DNA of 59,212 nt. Source: JANXQE01 sp035651635 (GTDB lineage Bacteria; Verrucomicrobiota; Verrucomicrobiia; Limisphaerales; UBA8199). The stretch lies in the NCBI GenBank assembly GCA_035651635.1, contig DASRFK010000205.1, positions 1-59,212 on the forward strand. The letters run 5' to 3'. The position numbers were made by a program, and so were the translations under genes. Shown one piece after another: positions 26,279 to 34,805 of this stretch (position 1 is the first letter of the stretch; every line of letters starts with the position of its first letter). The notes under the pieces were generated by a model, which was given only the letters and a program-made list of their open reading frames with translations, was not told the DNA's origin and ran no database searches.

Positions 26279-26300
26279 AGAGCTCCGTTTCTGGAGCTCT
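26279..26300 (+). other. Perfect hairpin after the amidotransferase gene
   Basis: Arms AGAGCTCC (26279-26286) and GGAGCTCT (26293-26300) pair perfectly around a 6-nt loop. No U-run follows, so it is not a canonical intrinsic terminator. It may slow polymerase or protect the 3' end of the upstream message. Confidence 0.5.
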
Positions 26301-26353
26301 GGGAATGACAATGGTAATGAGGAAGAACTCAAAGGTGCCTAGGAAGCGAGTTT

Positions 26354-26367
26354 TGTAAGTTCCCGAC
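26354..26367 (+). promoter_or_regulatory. Element resembling the inverted-repeat box before the VPDSG gene
   Basis: TGTAAGTTCCCGAC resembles the minus-strand reading of 54354-54339 (TGTAAGT, 4 nt, TCCGAC), differing in spacing by 2 nt. Both lie before genes of this system. A shared PrsR-type site is a guess; no sigma-54 promoter with correct spacing was found downstream of this copy. Confidence 0.25.
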
Positions 26368-26446
26368 GCGCAACTGCTGTGACGGTCCTAGGCGGCCGGC
26401 CTCAGGCCCTGAGTTGCAGCGGCTCGCTGAAAGTGGTTGGTTAGAA

Positions 26447-27022
26447 ATGAGAAAACTGCTGCAAAAGAAGGGGATCCACTGGCTCGCCACCCGGTTCGGT
26501 TGGAGGCAGCTGCGCAGCTTGAGCTTCGATGAAAGATATAAGAGCGGCACCTGGAATTTTTCTGGCGAGAGTGCCGAACTAGTCCACCTCGTTGAGAGCT
26601 ACTGTGATGGCGGCGACCTTCTGATGCTGGGCTGTGGGCGCGCCGGAATTGTGGGTTGCATGAAACCTGGCATGTTTCGGTCGTTTGTGGGCGTTGACCT
26701 CTCACCTGAGGCGATTGCCGTCGCTTCAAAGCAGTCTAACGACCAAGTCCGGTTTGAAGTGGGAGACATGGAGAACCATGTTTGTGCTCAAAGATATGAC
26801 GTAATTCTATTTGCGGATTCGTTGTACTACGTATCCCGATTTCGGCGAAAGCGATTTCTGCAAACAGTTCGGCGACAACTAACAGATCGAGGCGTGATTA
26901 TCGTGGCGATCGCGCAGCCGGGGCGCTACGCATGCATCTTGGAAATGATCCGCCGTAATTTCTCCATAGATCTTGACAGACCTCTTGAGGCAGGCAATCG
27001 GCATGTCATTATCTTTAGATAA
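26447..27022 (+). CDS. SAM-dependent methyltransferase
   Basis: A 191-residue class I methyltransferase from the ATG at 26447. Motif I is DLLMLGCGRAGIVGCM, followed by FRSFVGVDLSPEAIAVASKQ (motif post-I acidic residue), VRFEVGDMENHV, and YDVILFADSLYYVSRF (motif II). The C-terminus (DRGVIIVAIAQPGRY) is short for the family. In this setting it most likely methylates a sugar of the repeat unit. The preceding 259 nt hold a hairpin and no gene. First gene of the AT-richer central block. Confidence 0.82.
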   Translation: MRKLLQKKGIHWLATRFGWRQLRSLSFDERYKSGTWNFSGESAELVHLVESYCDGGDLLMLGCGRAGIVGCMKPGMFRSFVGVDLSPEAIAVASKQSNDQVRFEVGDMENHVCAQRYDVILFADSLYYVSRFRRKRFLQTVRRQLTDRGVIIVAIAQPGRYACILEMIRRNFSIDLDRPLEAGNRHVIIFR

Positions 27023-27057
27023 GCTGGTGTGATCCCAACTGTAAGAGGACTCTTCCG

Positions 27058-28419
27058 ATGCCTCCTGGAGATTCAGTAAATCCATTAGCGCTACTCGTGC
27101 TAGTGATCATGGCACTTGTTATTCTTCGTGCAACGTGTTCCCGGGCGGTCGGTGCCCTTTTGATCACTGCCTCGTTTATTCCGCTCGGCCAGCAAATCGT
27201 GTTTTTGGGCTTGCATCTTTATTTTCTAAGGATCCTAATATTAGTGTGCCTTGTGAGGCTTACCACTCGTGGGGAACTCAATGGTTTAATATTTACTACC
27301 ATTGATAAACTTTTCCTGGGCTGGGTCGCGACCGGTGTGACATGCAGTGTTTTGCGGGGACCAAGCGCCGAGACATTTGGATGGGCTTATGACTGCCTGG
27401 GCGTTTATTTCAGTATCCGGATTCTCACGGAGCGTAGCGGAAACGACGTAGCTTCTCACGTGCGGACGCTGGCTCTTGTCGCAATGGCAATGGCTGCTTT
27501 CATGGCTTTTGAGAGGCTCACACACAGGAATTTGTTCCATTTTCTCGGGGGAGTGCCGGAAGTCCCTTCTGAGAGGGATGAGCGATTTCGTGCGCAAGGA
27601 CCTTTCAGGCATGCTATTCTCGCCGGCACATTTGGAGCCACGACTCTTCCACTGGTAATCGGTTTACAGTTTCAACGCAACGCCACAAGAACCAAAGCGA
27701 TACTCGGTGGCTTGGCTTGCATCGTCATCACGCTTGCCTCTGCTTCAAGTGGCCCGTTAATGAGCTTCTTGGGCGCGGTTATTGGACTGGTATTGTGGCC
27801 GTTCAGATTTAAAATGCGCTTTATTCGGCGGGGGCTGCTGCTGATGCTCTTGGGCCTGGCATTGGTAATGAACGCACCCGTGTGGTATCTTATCGGTCGT
27901 TTGAGTGAGATTACCGGTGGCACTGGCTTTTACCGATCCTTTTTGATCGAGCAGGCAATTAAGCATTTTGGAGAGTGGTGGTTGATTGGCAGTTCGCGAA
28001 CGGCTCACTGGTCACCTTGGGAGAGCAATGTTCTTGTATTTGATCCGAACAATATTGATATTACTAATCATTACATAGTCCAAGGATTGCATGGTGGAAT
28101 ACTAATGCTTGGGCTTTTTGTAAGTATGATCGTGGTGTGTTATAAAACAATCGGGAGCTGGGCCCGCGACCCGGAAAGCTCAACCAACGCCAAGCTGATG
28201 TGGGGAGCCGGGGCCGCTTTAACTGCGCACTGCTTGGCTTTTATTTCTGTCTCATACTTCGACCAGATTAAGGTTTTCTGGTTTTGGCTGCTGGCGGTAA
28301 TCTCTGCAATGTCATGCCAGGGGCCCGGCATGGCCTCGCAGGAGCCGCAGCTTCACGCTGATGTGGAAAAGGCACCATTGGTCGCGACCCTCGAGGGATC
28401 CGAGGGCGCCCGTATGTAA
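27058..28419 (+). CDS. O-antigen ligase/polymerase-like membrane protein (Wzy candidate)
   Basis: A 453-residue polytopic protein with about ten hydrophobic helices, for example LALLVLVIMALVILRATC, YFLRILILVCLVRL, LALVAMAMAAFMAFERL and IRRGLLLMLLGLALVMNAPV. A large loop near the C-terminal third (ITNHYIVQGLHGGILMLGLF) contains the H-x...G signature of the O-antigen ligase/polymerase fold. It is the only Wzy-like protein in the window, and with the Wzx flippase and the Wzz-like copolymerase it completes a Wzx/Wzy assembly line. The linkage made is unknown. Confidence 0.82.
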   Translation: MPPGDSVNPLALLVLVIMALVILRATCSRAVGALLITASFIPLGQQIVFLGLHLYFLRILILVCLVRLTTRGELNGLIFTTIDKLFLGWVATGVTCSVLRGPSAETFGWAYDCLGVYFSIRILTERSGNDVASHVRTLALVAMAMAAFMAFERLTHRNLFHFLGGVPEVPSERDERFRAQGPFRHAILAGTFGATTLPLVIGLQFQRNATRTKAILGGLACIVITLASASSGPLMSFLGAVIGLVLWPFRFKMRFIRRGLLLMLLGLALVMNAPVWYLIGRLSEITGGTGFYRSFLIEQAIKHFGEWWLIGSSRTAHWSPWESNVLVFDPNNIDITNHYIVQGLHGGILMLGLFVSMIVVCYKTIGSWARDPESSTNAKLMWGAGAALTAHCLAFISVSYFDQIKVFWFWLLAVISAMSCQGPGMASQEPQLHADVEKAPLVATLEGSEGARM

Positions 28420-28489
28420 GGCATAGCCCTAGTCTCGGTAGGGAATTTCCTAGTTGCGCTTCGGTACTTGCAAAGATAGTGTCAGAGGT

Positions 28490-28505
28490 TGGCACGATTG
28501 TCGCT
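28490..28505 (+). promoter_or_regulatory. Candidate sigma-54 promoter for the beta-helix secreted protein
   Basis: TGGCACG, 4 nt (ATTG), TCGCT. The -24 element is a perfect match to the sigma-54 consensus and the -12 has the essential GC at exact spacing with one mismatch (TC for TT). The start would be near 28517, leaving a leader of about 146 nt. A half-site ATGTAAG lies at 28414-28420, about 75 bp upstream. Confidence 0.6.
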
Positions 28506-28662
28506 GGAGGAAGTCGTGTCCGGGCCCTGTAGCATATGAATGCCAACGCAATGCAGTCGCCGTAACAGACTCAACATGAACAACGCAAAGCACTTCAACG
28601 AGCGCGAAAGGCGTTGTAATGAAATTTCTACCAGGCGCATTTGAGATACTAATGGGTGAAAT

Positions 28663-31176
28663 ATGACTCGGAAGATGACAATCAGTCCAAAAAGCTTGAC
28701 ATTCTCTGGCATTCTCGGAATTGCCGCCTGCTTTTCTGGGATCCCACAGTTTGCCAATGCCGGTACCTGGTACGTTGATAGCGCTGCGAAGGGAGCAAAT
28801 AACGGTACTTCGTGGTCAAACGCTTGGACGAGCATCAATTCGGCTTCGGGGGTCAGCCCGGGTGACACGGTTTTCATAAGTGGAGGCACAACCTCAACCA
28901 CGTACTCGTTTGACGGATGGAGTCTCGCGCGCGGTACTTCTTCAAATTGGGTCACGTACCGAACAGGTCAAGACCTGGGACACAATGGCATAGTTATTCT
29001 GGATGCTTCTGGACCTACGCAGTGGTTCAACGCCTCCTCTCCGTGGTATGTCACGCTCAGCGGGCAGGTCGGATCCGCGACAAATCTAGTCATCGCCAAC
29101 TACACGGGATGGAAGATTTATTCTGGGACTAGTGGTTACCTGCACCTGTCTTACATTCAGTTTCCCAAAACTCAGGGGCAACTGAATTTTTACAACTCCT
29201 CTCACATTGAAGTTGACCACTGCTATTTCGACAAGGTTTACGGGAACAACGATCAGTCCGGCGTCATGGGAGGACCTCAGGACAATGGGACGGGCGGCTT
29301 CGGATGGAACTCATTTCATGATAACTTCGTTCGAATACCTTGTAATGCTTCTACCCCTGGATATGGCGATGATGGCATTTCTTGGTGCGCATCACTGGAC
29401 GTGTACAACAACCACTTTCAAATCTATTTTGATGGCGCTTATCCGACTACGGGGACCGCTCAGCACGCAGACGTAATTCAGTCAGACGGGCAGTTTATCA
29501 GGGTGTTCAACAACGTTTTTGAAGGGGTTGGTGAATCCATTTTCTTCTTTGATGCGCTGAGTGCGGGCAACTTTCATGACGTCCAGTTTTTTAACAACGT
29601 TGTCTACATGATCAACCCTACACTTGGCACTGTTGCTCGCTGTCTAGATTGGAGGCCGGAGCAGCAGGGGGGTACGCTCACCCGCTTTTTGGTGGCTAAT
29701 AATACCTTCGTCGATGAGAATGGACTTGCGTGTTTGATGCTGAACCCGAACGACAATTTCGTGAACTGTTTTGTCGGGAACAATATTTTTTATAATTGCA
29801 ACCCACTAAGTGCGCCCGAGAAATCGGGACTGACATTCCTGTACAACAAGGCAATCGCAGGAACTCATGGCTCGAGCAGCTTGTCCCATACTCAGATTGC
29901 GTCCGCCCCTGGAGGTTCGGTTATAGTCTTTTCCCGATATTCAGAGAACAGCGCATTGAACGACCTGCATCTTGCTCCTTCGGACACGGGTGCTATTGAC
30001 AGAGGAACCAATTTCTTTTCTACGTATTTCTCTACAGATGCTGACGGGGTAAGCAGGCCTCAGGGAACTTTCTGGGATCTAGGGGCATATGAATTTTCGA
30101 GTGCTTCAGGGTCTCCCATCCTGTCGGTGACCCCGAGCACCCAAGATTATGGCTCGATTACCGTTGGAACAAGCTCCGATCGGAATTTCACAGTGCAGAA
30201 TACCGGAAGCGGAACGCTTTCCGGAAGCGTGACAGCATCCTCGCCATTCGCTGTTATTTCTGGCGGTGGTTACAGCCTCGGGAGTAACCAAAGTCAGGCT
30301 GTGACGGTAAGATTCAGTCCAACTACGCCCGGAACAAACACCCAGAGTCTTTCTTTTACAGGAGGAAACGGAGCAACGGTGCAAGTTAGAGGGGTCGGCC
30401 TTGCCAGTACTAACCCGGTTATCAGTGTGAACCCCATCAGCGTAGACTTTGGCATTGTTGCAGCCGGATCGACAGCGGATCAAAGTGTGACAGTCAAAAA
30501 TGTAGGTTCGGGCATTTTATCGGGCGCCGTGAGCGCAGGCGCCCCTTTCAGCATCGTTTCCGGAGCGTCGTATACCCTGGGCGCAACTCAAAGCCAGACT
30601 GTGACCATTCGGTATAGCCCAACGGTTGGCGGCACAAATTCGCAGAATCTATCATTCAGTGGAGGTGGCGGGGCGATCCTGCCGCTCACCGGCGTGTCTC
30701 AGAGCCTGCCGCAGCAGGGTGACACGATTGCCGCGGTTTCAGGTGTGATAACCTCGCCGTTTTACGTGTCTGGCACCTTTATCACGCAGGACTCACAGAC
30801 TACGGACCCAACAACTGGGGGGAGTGCGATTTACGATTTGAACATAACGAATGCCGGTAAATACGTTATCAACACGGTAGTAAACGCCCCCGATGATGCT
30901 TCAAATTCGATGTTTATCAATGTAGATGCGCAACCGACCGACCCGACTATGATTTGGGACATTCCAGTGACCGCAGGCTTCGAACAGCGGACTGTGAGTT
31001 GGCGCGGTAATGGCACAGACACCGCAAATCAGTTTGTTCCGCAGGTTTTCACGTTGAGCCAAGGCCATCATCAAATCATTGTCCGCGGTCGCGAAGCTGG
31101 CGTAGAACTGCAATCGTTGTCTGTAGTCAATGCGGCTCCCCCTCCTCCGACAGGTCTTCGGGTAGTGGCTCAGTAG
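28663..31176 (+). CDS. Secreted right-handed beta-helix protein with two choice-of-anchor D domains
   Basis: An 837-residue protein with a signal peptide (FSGILGIAACFSGIPQFANA, cut near 33). The mature N-terminus GTWYVDSAAKGANNGTSW is the usual opening of parallel beta-helix proteins related to polysaccharide lyases. The helix coils run to about 470, with repeated NN/HNF/VFNNVF strands. Two ASPM/HYDIN-like 'choice-of-anchor D' repeats follow from about 485 (TPSTQDYGSITVGTSSDRNF) and 586 (NPISVDFGIVAAGSTADQSV), then a carbohydrate-binding-like domain (about 686-830). No VPDSG or other C-terminal sorting signal is present. It may bind, trim or organise the polymer outside the cell. It has its own sigma-54-like promoter, unlike its neighbours. 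Confidence 0.85.
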   Translation: MTRKMTISPKSLTFSGILGIAACFSGIPQFANAGTWYVDSAAKGANNGTSWSNAWTSINSASGVSPGDTVFISGGTTSTTYSFDGWSLARGTSSNWVTYRTGQDLGHNGIVILDASGPTQWFNASSPWYVTLSGQVGSATNLVIANYTGWKIYSGTSGYLHLSYIQFPKTQGQLNFYNSSHIEVDHCYFDKVYGNNDQSGVMGGPQDNGTGGFGWNSFHDNFVRIPCNASTPGYGDDGISWCASLDVYNNHFQIYFDGAYPTTGTAQHADVIQSDGQFIRVFNNVFEGVGESIFFFDALSAGNFHDVQFFNNVVYMINPTLGTVARCLDWRPEQQGGTLTRFLVANNTFVDENGLACLMLNPNDNFVNCFVGNNIFYNCNPLSAPEKSGLTFLYNKAIAGTHGSSSLSHTQIASAPGGSVIVFSRYSENSALNDLHLAPSDTGAIDRGTNFFSTYFSTDADGVSRPQGTFWDLGAYEFSSASGSPILSVTPSTQDYGSITVGTSSDRNFTVQNTGSGTLSGSVTASSPFAVISGGGYSLGSNQSQAVTVRFSPTTPGTNTQSLSFTGGNGATVQVRGVGLASTNPVISVNPISVDFGIVAAGSTADQSVTVKNVGSGILSGAVSAGAPFSIVSGASYTLGATQSQTVTIRYSPTVGGTNSQNLSFSGGGGAILPLTGVSQSLPQQGDTIAAVSGVITSPFYVSGTFITQDSQTTDPTTGGSAIYDLNITNAGKYVINTVVNAPDDASNSMFINVDAQPTDPTMIWDIPVTAGFEQRTVSWRGNGTDTANQFVPQVFTLSQGHHQIIVRGREAGVELQSLSVVNAAPPPPTGLRVVAQ

Positions 31177-31394
31177 AGGATGCATCTATTTCGGAGTGCT
31201 CAGGCTTAGGCCATTCTACCTGGTTATTGGCCACAACTGTAGTACCCCCCATTTCCCGGGACCAAGTCGCTCCTGACAGTGGGTGCAATTCTGAACACCA
31301 AACTTAGCCTAGATTCATCTAGCCGAGGGAACTACCTGTACTAGCAAAGAGAAGACGTTCTGATTGCTTTAAATGATCTGCGAGTGTCTGAACC

Positions 31395-32855
31395 GTGCAC
31401 CCTATTAATCTCAAAGGCCAACGACTGCGACTGCTCGTAGCGATAGCCAGCTACGGTGAGAAGAACCTTCCGTTTCTTCGCCAAGTCATCCAAACCTATT
31501 ATGGCATGGATTTTGACGTGAGAGTTGTAGTGTTTTCAAACTGTCCTAAGGATCTTGACACGGAAGTTGATGTTGTGGTGGGTCTCCCAACAAAAAATCC
31601 ATGGTCTCTTCCGTTTGCTCATAAGGAATTCTTTCGCAAACACGTCGAAAACTATGACCTTTTTGCCTATTCTGAAGATGATATCGAGGTCACGGAACAA
31701 AACATCCGGGCGTTTCTGCGGGCTACGACTGTTTTGGGCCCTCGGGAAATACCTGGCTTTCTCCACACGGAACAAGACCGGGCTGGAAGAACCTGGATGG
31801 TCTGCGTTCACAGACATTTCCACTGGGTGCCGGAGTCCACTGCCTCACGCGGAGACCATGTTGTAGCGGAGTTCACGAATGAACATTCTGCCTTTTACCT
31901 GCTAACTCAAAAGCAGCTAAAGCTGGCGATCGCTTCTGGCGGATTTCTTCGAGAACCACACGAAGGGCGTTACGATCTGTTGTGTACCGCAGCAACGGAT
32001 CCATACACTAGTTGTGGGTTTAAAAAAGTGATATGTATATCCCATCTCCGAGAGTTTCTTATTCGCCACTTACCGAATAAGTACATAGCAGAGCTTTGCG
32101 TCGATCTCGACGGTTTTGAAGCTCAGGTGTCTACGCTCATGGCAATCAATGCCGGGCGGCACCCAGCACGCTCCTTGTTCGACGTTCGACCTAAATTCTG
32201 GCACTCCTGGTGGCAAAAACATTATTACGAGCCGGTACAGAAGGACATTCTCGAAATATTGCCTTGGCAGGACAAAACGGTATTGTCGATCGGATGTGGT
32301 TGGGGCATGACGGAAGCAAGCCTAATCGCGCTTGGGGCGAAGGTTACGGCATTACCTCTCGATTCTGTAATCGGGGAAGTTGCGCGCCGCGTTGGTGTCG
32401 AGGTTATTAACGGGACTTGGAATGAGGCTGTGCAGCGTCTTGGTGATCGGAGCTTCGATTGCATTTTGATGACGGACCTACTGCATTTGCTGAAAGAAGC
32501 CGAACCAGTCCTCTGTAAGTGCGCCGCACTAGTGGCTGAGGGTGGCGTGCTAGTCTTGACGGGTCCAAATTTCTGCAGGTTCCCTTGGTTGATGAAGCGG
32601 ACCCTCGGCCTCGGGCCGTTCAAGAACCTTAGTAGCTTTAACCAAAGCGGGATAAGCGTTGTGCCGCCGTCCAGATGGCGAAACATCTTAAGGCGGTCAG
32701 GCTTCGACCACGTCTCTCTGAAATGGTGCGGAGGCGGCTCCGGCAGTAATGATGAGGTCGGGCTTCAGCTCGGCGGGATTACCGCCAAATCCTGGAGGCT
32801 GCTTGCGTTTCGCTCTCACTGCACGCGCGGCTTGGCTCCCGCTTCTAGTTGTTGA
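31395..32855 (+). CDS. Fusion: GT-A-like glycosyltransferase plus SAM methyltransferase
   Basis: A 486-residue protein with a GTG start. The N-terminal half (about 10-250) reads as a GT-A-type transferase: LLVAIASYGEKNLPFLRQVI, VVVFSNCPKDL and an acidic YDLFAYSEDDIEV that may serve as D-x-D. From about 280 a class I methyltransferase follows: KTVLSIGCGWGMTEASLIAL (motif I, near 295), DRSFDCILMTDLLHLL and GGVLVLTGPNF. The glycosyltransferase half belongs to no family I can name with certainty. A fused enzyme that adds a sugar and methylates it, or caps the chain, is inferred; methyl caps terminate chains in some O-antigens. The next GT2 gene follows 53 nt later. Confidence 0.72.
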   Translation: MHPINLKGQRLRLLVAIASYGEKNLPFLRQVIQTYYGMDFDVRVVVFSNCPKDLDTEVDVVVGLPTKNPWSLPFAHKEFFRKHVENYDLFAYSEDDIEVTEQNIRAFLRATTVLGPREIPGFLHTEQDRAGRTWMVCVHRHFHWVPESTASRGDHVVAEFTNEHSAFYLLTQKQLKLAIASGGFLREPHEGRYDLLCTAATDPYTSCGFKKVICISHLREFLIRHLPNKYIAELCVDLDGFEAQVSTLMAINAGRHPARSLFDVRPKFWHSWWQKHYYEPVQKDILEILPWQDKTVLSIGCGWGMTEASLIALGAKVTALPLDSVIGEVARRVGVEVINGTWNEAVQRLGDRSFDCILMTDLLHLLKEAEPVLCKCAALVAEGGVLVLTGPNFCRFPWLMKRTLGLGPFKNLSSFNQSGISVVPPSRWRNILRRSGFDHVSLKWCGGGSGSNDEVGLQLGGITAKSWRLLAFRSHCTRGLAPASSC

Positions 32856-32908
32856 TTCTTCTGGAACAGCAACTTGGAGAGCCGTATGCTAGATCGAACA
32901 CCAATGGT

Positions 32909-33844
32909 ATGTCATTAGTGAGCGTCATCATGCCGTGTTTTAATCACGGCGAATTTCTTCAGGAATCGATCCTATCTGTGCTCGGACAAGAGCACGGAGA
33001 TCTCGAGCTAATTGTCGTCGATGATTGCTCCACCGATTCTAGTCCCGAAATTGCTGCTGAATGCGCTCGCGCGGACAGAAGAGTTAGGGTGATAACGCAA
33101 ACGAAGAATCAAGGCCTTTCAAGAGCGCGGAATGCAGCGATGAAGATTGCTAGGGGCGACCTCATTGCGTTCTGCGATTCTGACGATGTTTGGGAGCCTT
33201 CTAAATTGAAAATACAATTGGCGCTGGCGAATTGTTATGCGGAATGTGACCTTGTTTATAGTGACGCACTAATAATTGACGGCAACGGGAAATCTGATGG
33301 CAGACGCTTCAGTCAGGAGTTTCCTCTACCGAAATTACCGTCGGGATTGTTATTCTACGAACTTATCCTGAGGAACTTCATAAATATCCAGACGGTCCTT
33401 GTGCGAAAGGTCTGCCTCGAGGAGGCGGGCGGTTTCGATGAGCGGATCGAGTTAGTGCAGGACTGGCTTATGTGGGTCCGACTTTCGCGGCAGCATGCTT
33501 TCACCTACTGCGAAGAGCCGCTCGCGAGGTATCGTGTGCACGCTCGAAGCACCAATATTGTCCAAAAGCGCCAATATGCCCAAAACCGCTTTAAGGTGTT
33601 CCGTCGAATACTCGCTGGGTACGATGACCTCTCAGAGGCCGCACGGTCTGAAATTTTATATAAGATGAGCGCCGACCTCCTCAGTCTTGGGAGGATCAAA
33701 TTGGGCAGGCGCGTTCTCTTTGAGGCCTCTTGCCGCGCTGGATGTACTACACTGGCAGCAAGACATTTCTGCGCTGGTCTGCTGCGGTTGTTTCGGGCGG
33801 CGAATAGTCGCTTGGCGGGCCAAGTAGCTCGAAGGAGCCGCTAA
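32909..33844 (+). CDS. GT2-family glycosyltransferase
   Basis: A 311-residue GT-A enzyme from the ATG at 32909 (MSLVSVIMPCFNHGEFLQES); a TTG at 32849 would overlap the previous gene and adds no conserved residues. Motifs: LELIVVDDCSTDSSPEI, NQGLSRARNAAMKIARGDLI and AFCDSDDVWEPSKL (D-x-D), then AGGFDERIELVQDWLMWVRL and ARYRVHARSTN. This is a standard polysaccharide GT2 of the WcaA/EpsE-like sort. It acts at the cytoplasmic face; sugar unknown. Confidence 0.9.
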   Translation: MSLVSVIMPCFNHGEFLQESILSVLGQEHGDLELIVVDDCSTDSSPEIAAECARADRRVRVITQTKNQGLSRARNAAMKIARGDLIAFCDSDDVWEPSKLKIQLALANCYAECDLVYSDALIIDGNGKSDGRRFSQEFPLPKLPSGLLFYELILRNFINIQTVLVRKVCLEEAGGFDERIELVQDWLMWVRLSRQHAFTYCEEPLARYRVHARSTNIVQKRQYAQNRFKVFRRILAGYDDLSEAARSEILYKMSADLLSLGRIKLGRRVLFEASCRAGCTTLAARHFCAGLLRLFRAANSRLAGQVARRSR

Positions 33845-33895
33845 ATTTGGTGGCGCTTGGCAGCATTGGCACCATAGTCCTAACAACAAACCATT

Positions 33896-34804
33896 ATGCG
33901 CACGCCTAGGGTCAGCATCGGAATGCCACTTTATAATGGCGAAAAATATGTCAAATTCGCCATAGAATCCCTTTTGGAACAGGAGTTTAAGGACTTTGAA
34001 TTGATTATCTCTGACAATGCCTCCACAGACGGAACAAGACGCATTTGTGAAGAATATGCCAAGCTCGACGGACGGATCAGGTATCATCGCTGCGCGGCGA
34101 ACGTCGGCGCCACTCCGAACTTTAATCGCGTTTGGAGTCTAGCGCAGGGAGAACTCTTCAAATGGGCCGCATATGACGACGAATGCTGCCCGGGGAGCAT
34201 AAAGGAATATGTTGAAGCCTTCGACGCAGCGCCTTCGGACACTTCCCTTATTTATTCCCACTGCGCAATTATCGACGAATCGGGCAGGGTTAAGCGCACT
34301 CGCTGTGACTCATTGTCAATTGACGCCGCGAGGCCGCACGCAAGGCTCCGCCAATTGCTGGGCCACATGGGGACATATGACGCGTTTTATGGCCTAATCC
34401 GCGCAGGCGCTTTGAGAAAGACCCGGCTGCTTCGACCCTGTTTGAGAAATGATTGTGTGCTTTTGGCTGAGCTCGCCATTCAGGGTCCCTTCATGCAGCT
34501 CGATCGCGTGCTATTCCGGCTTCGAGAACATCACGAGAATGCATCGCAAGCCAACCGATCAAGGATTGCGCATCTTCTCTGGAACGACCGAGCTCACGTG
34601 ATCAGGGGTTTACTTCTTCCTGTTCGGGAGAGAGAGGTACTCGAATATTTGCGGGGTGTAGCATGCAGCCAAATTGGTGCTTCAGAGAAAGCCCGCTGTT
34701 GTTACGTCGTCTTAAGTACATACTATTGGCGCCGAATTAGGACATTTGCTGGGCGGAATCGGCGTCGGCTGGCTGGCATGTACCACTCAAAGTGCCTTAA
34801 TTAA
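33896..34804 (+). CDS. GT2-family glycosyltransferase
   Basis: A 302-residue GT-A enzyme: PRVSIGMPLYNGEKYVKFAI, FELIISDNASTDGTRRI, ANVGATPNFNRVWSLAQGEL and FKWAAYDDECCPGSIKEY, where YDD is the D-x-D. The YSHCAIIDESGRVK and GTYDAFYGLIRAGALRKT segments follow the usual pattern of this subgroup. It ends 1 nt before the start of the flippase gene, so translation is probably coupled. Related to, but distinct from, the preceding GT2. Confidence 0.9.
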   Translation: MRTPRVSIGMPLYNGEKYVKFAIESLLEQEFKDFELIISDNASTDGTRRICEEYAKLDGRIRYHRCAANVGATPNFNRVWSLAQGELFKWAAYDDECCPGSIKEYVEAFDAAPSDTSLIYSHCAIIDESGRVKRTRCDSLSIDAARPHARLRQLLGHMGTYDAFYGLIRAGALRKTRLLRPCLRNDCVLLAELAIQGPFMQLDRVLFRLREHHENASQANRSRIAHLLWNDRAHVIRGLLLPVREREVLEYLRGVACSQIGASEKARCCYVVLSTYYWRRIRTFAGRNRRRLAGMYHSKCLN

Positions 34805-34805
34805 T

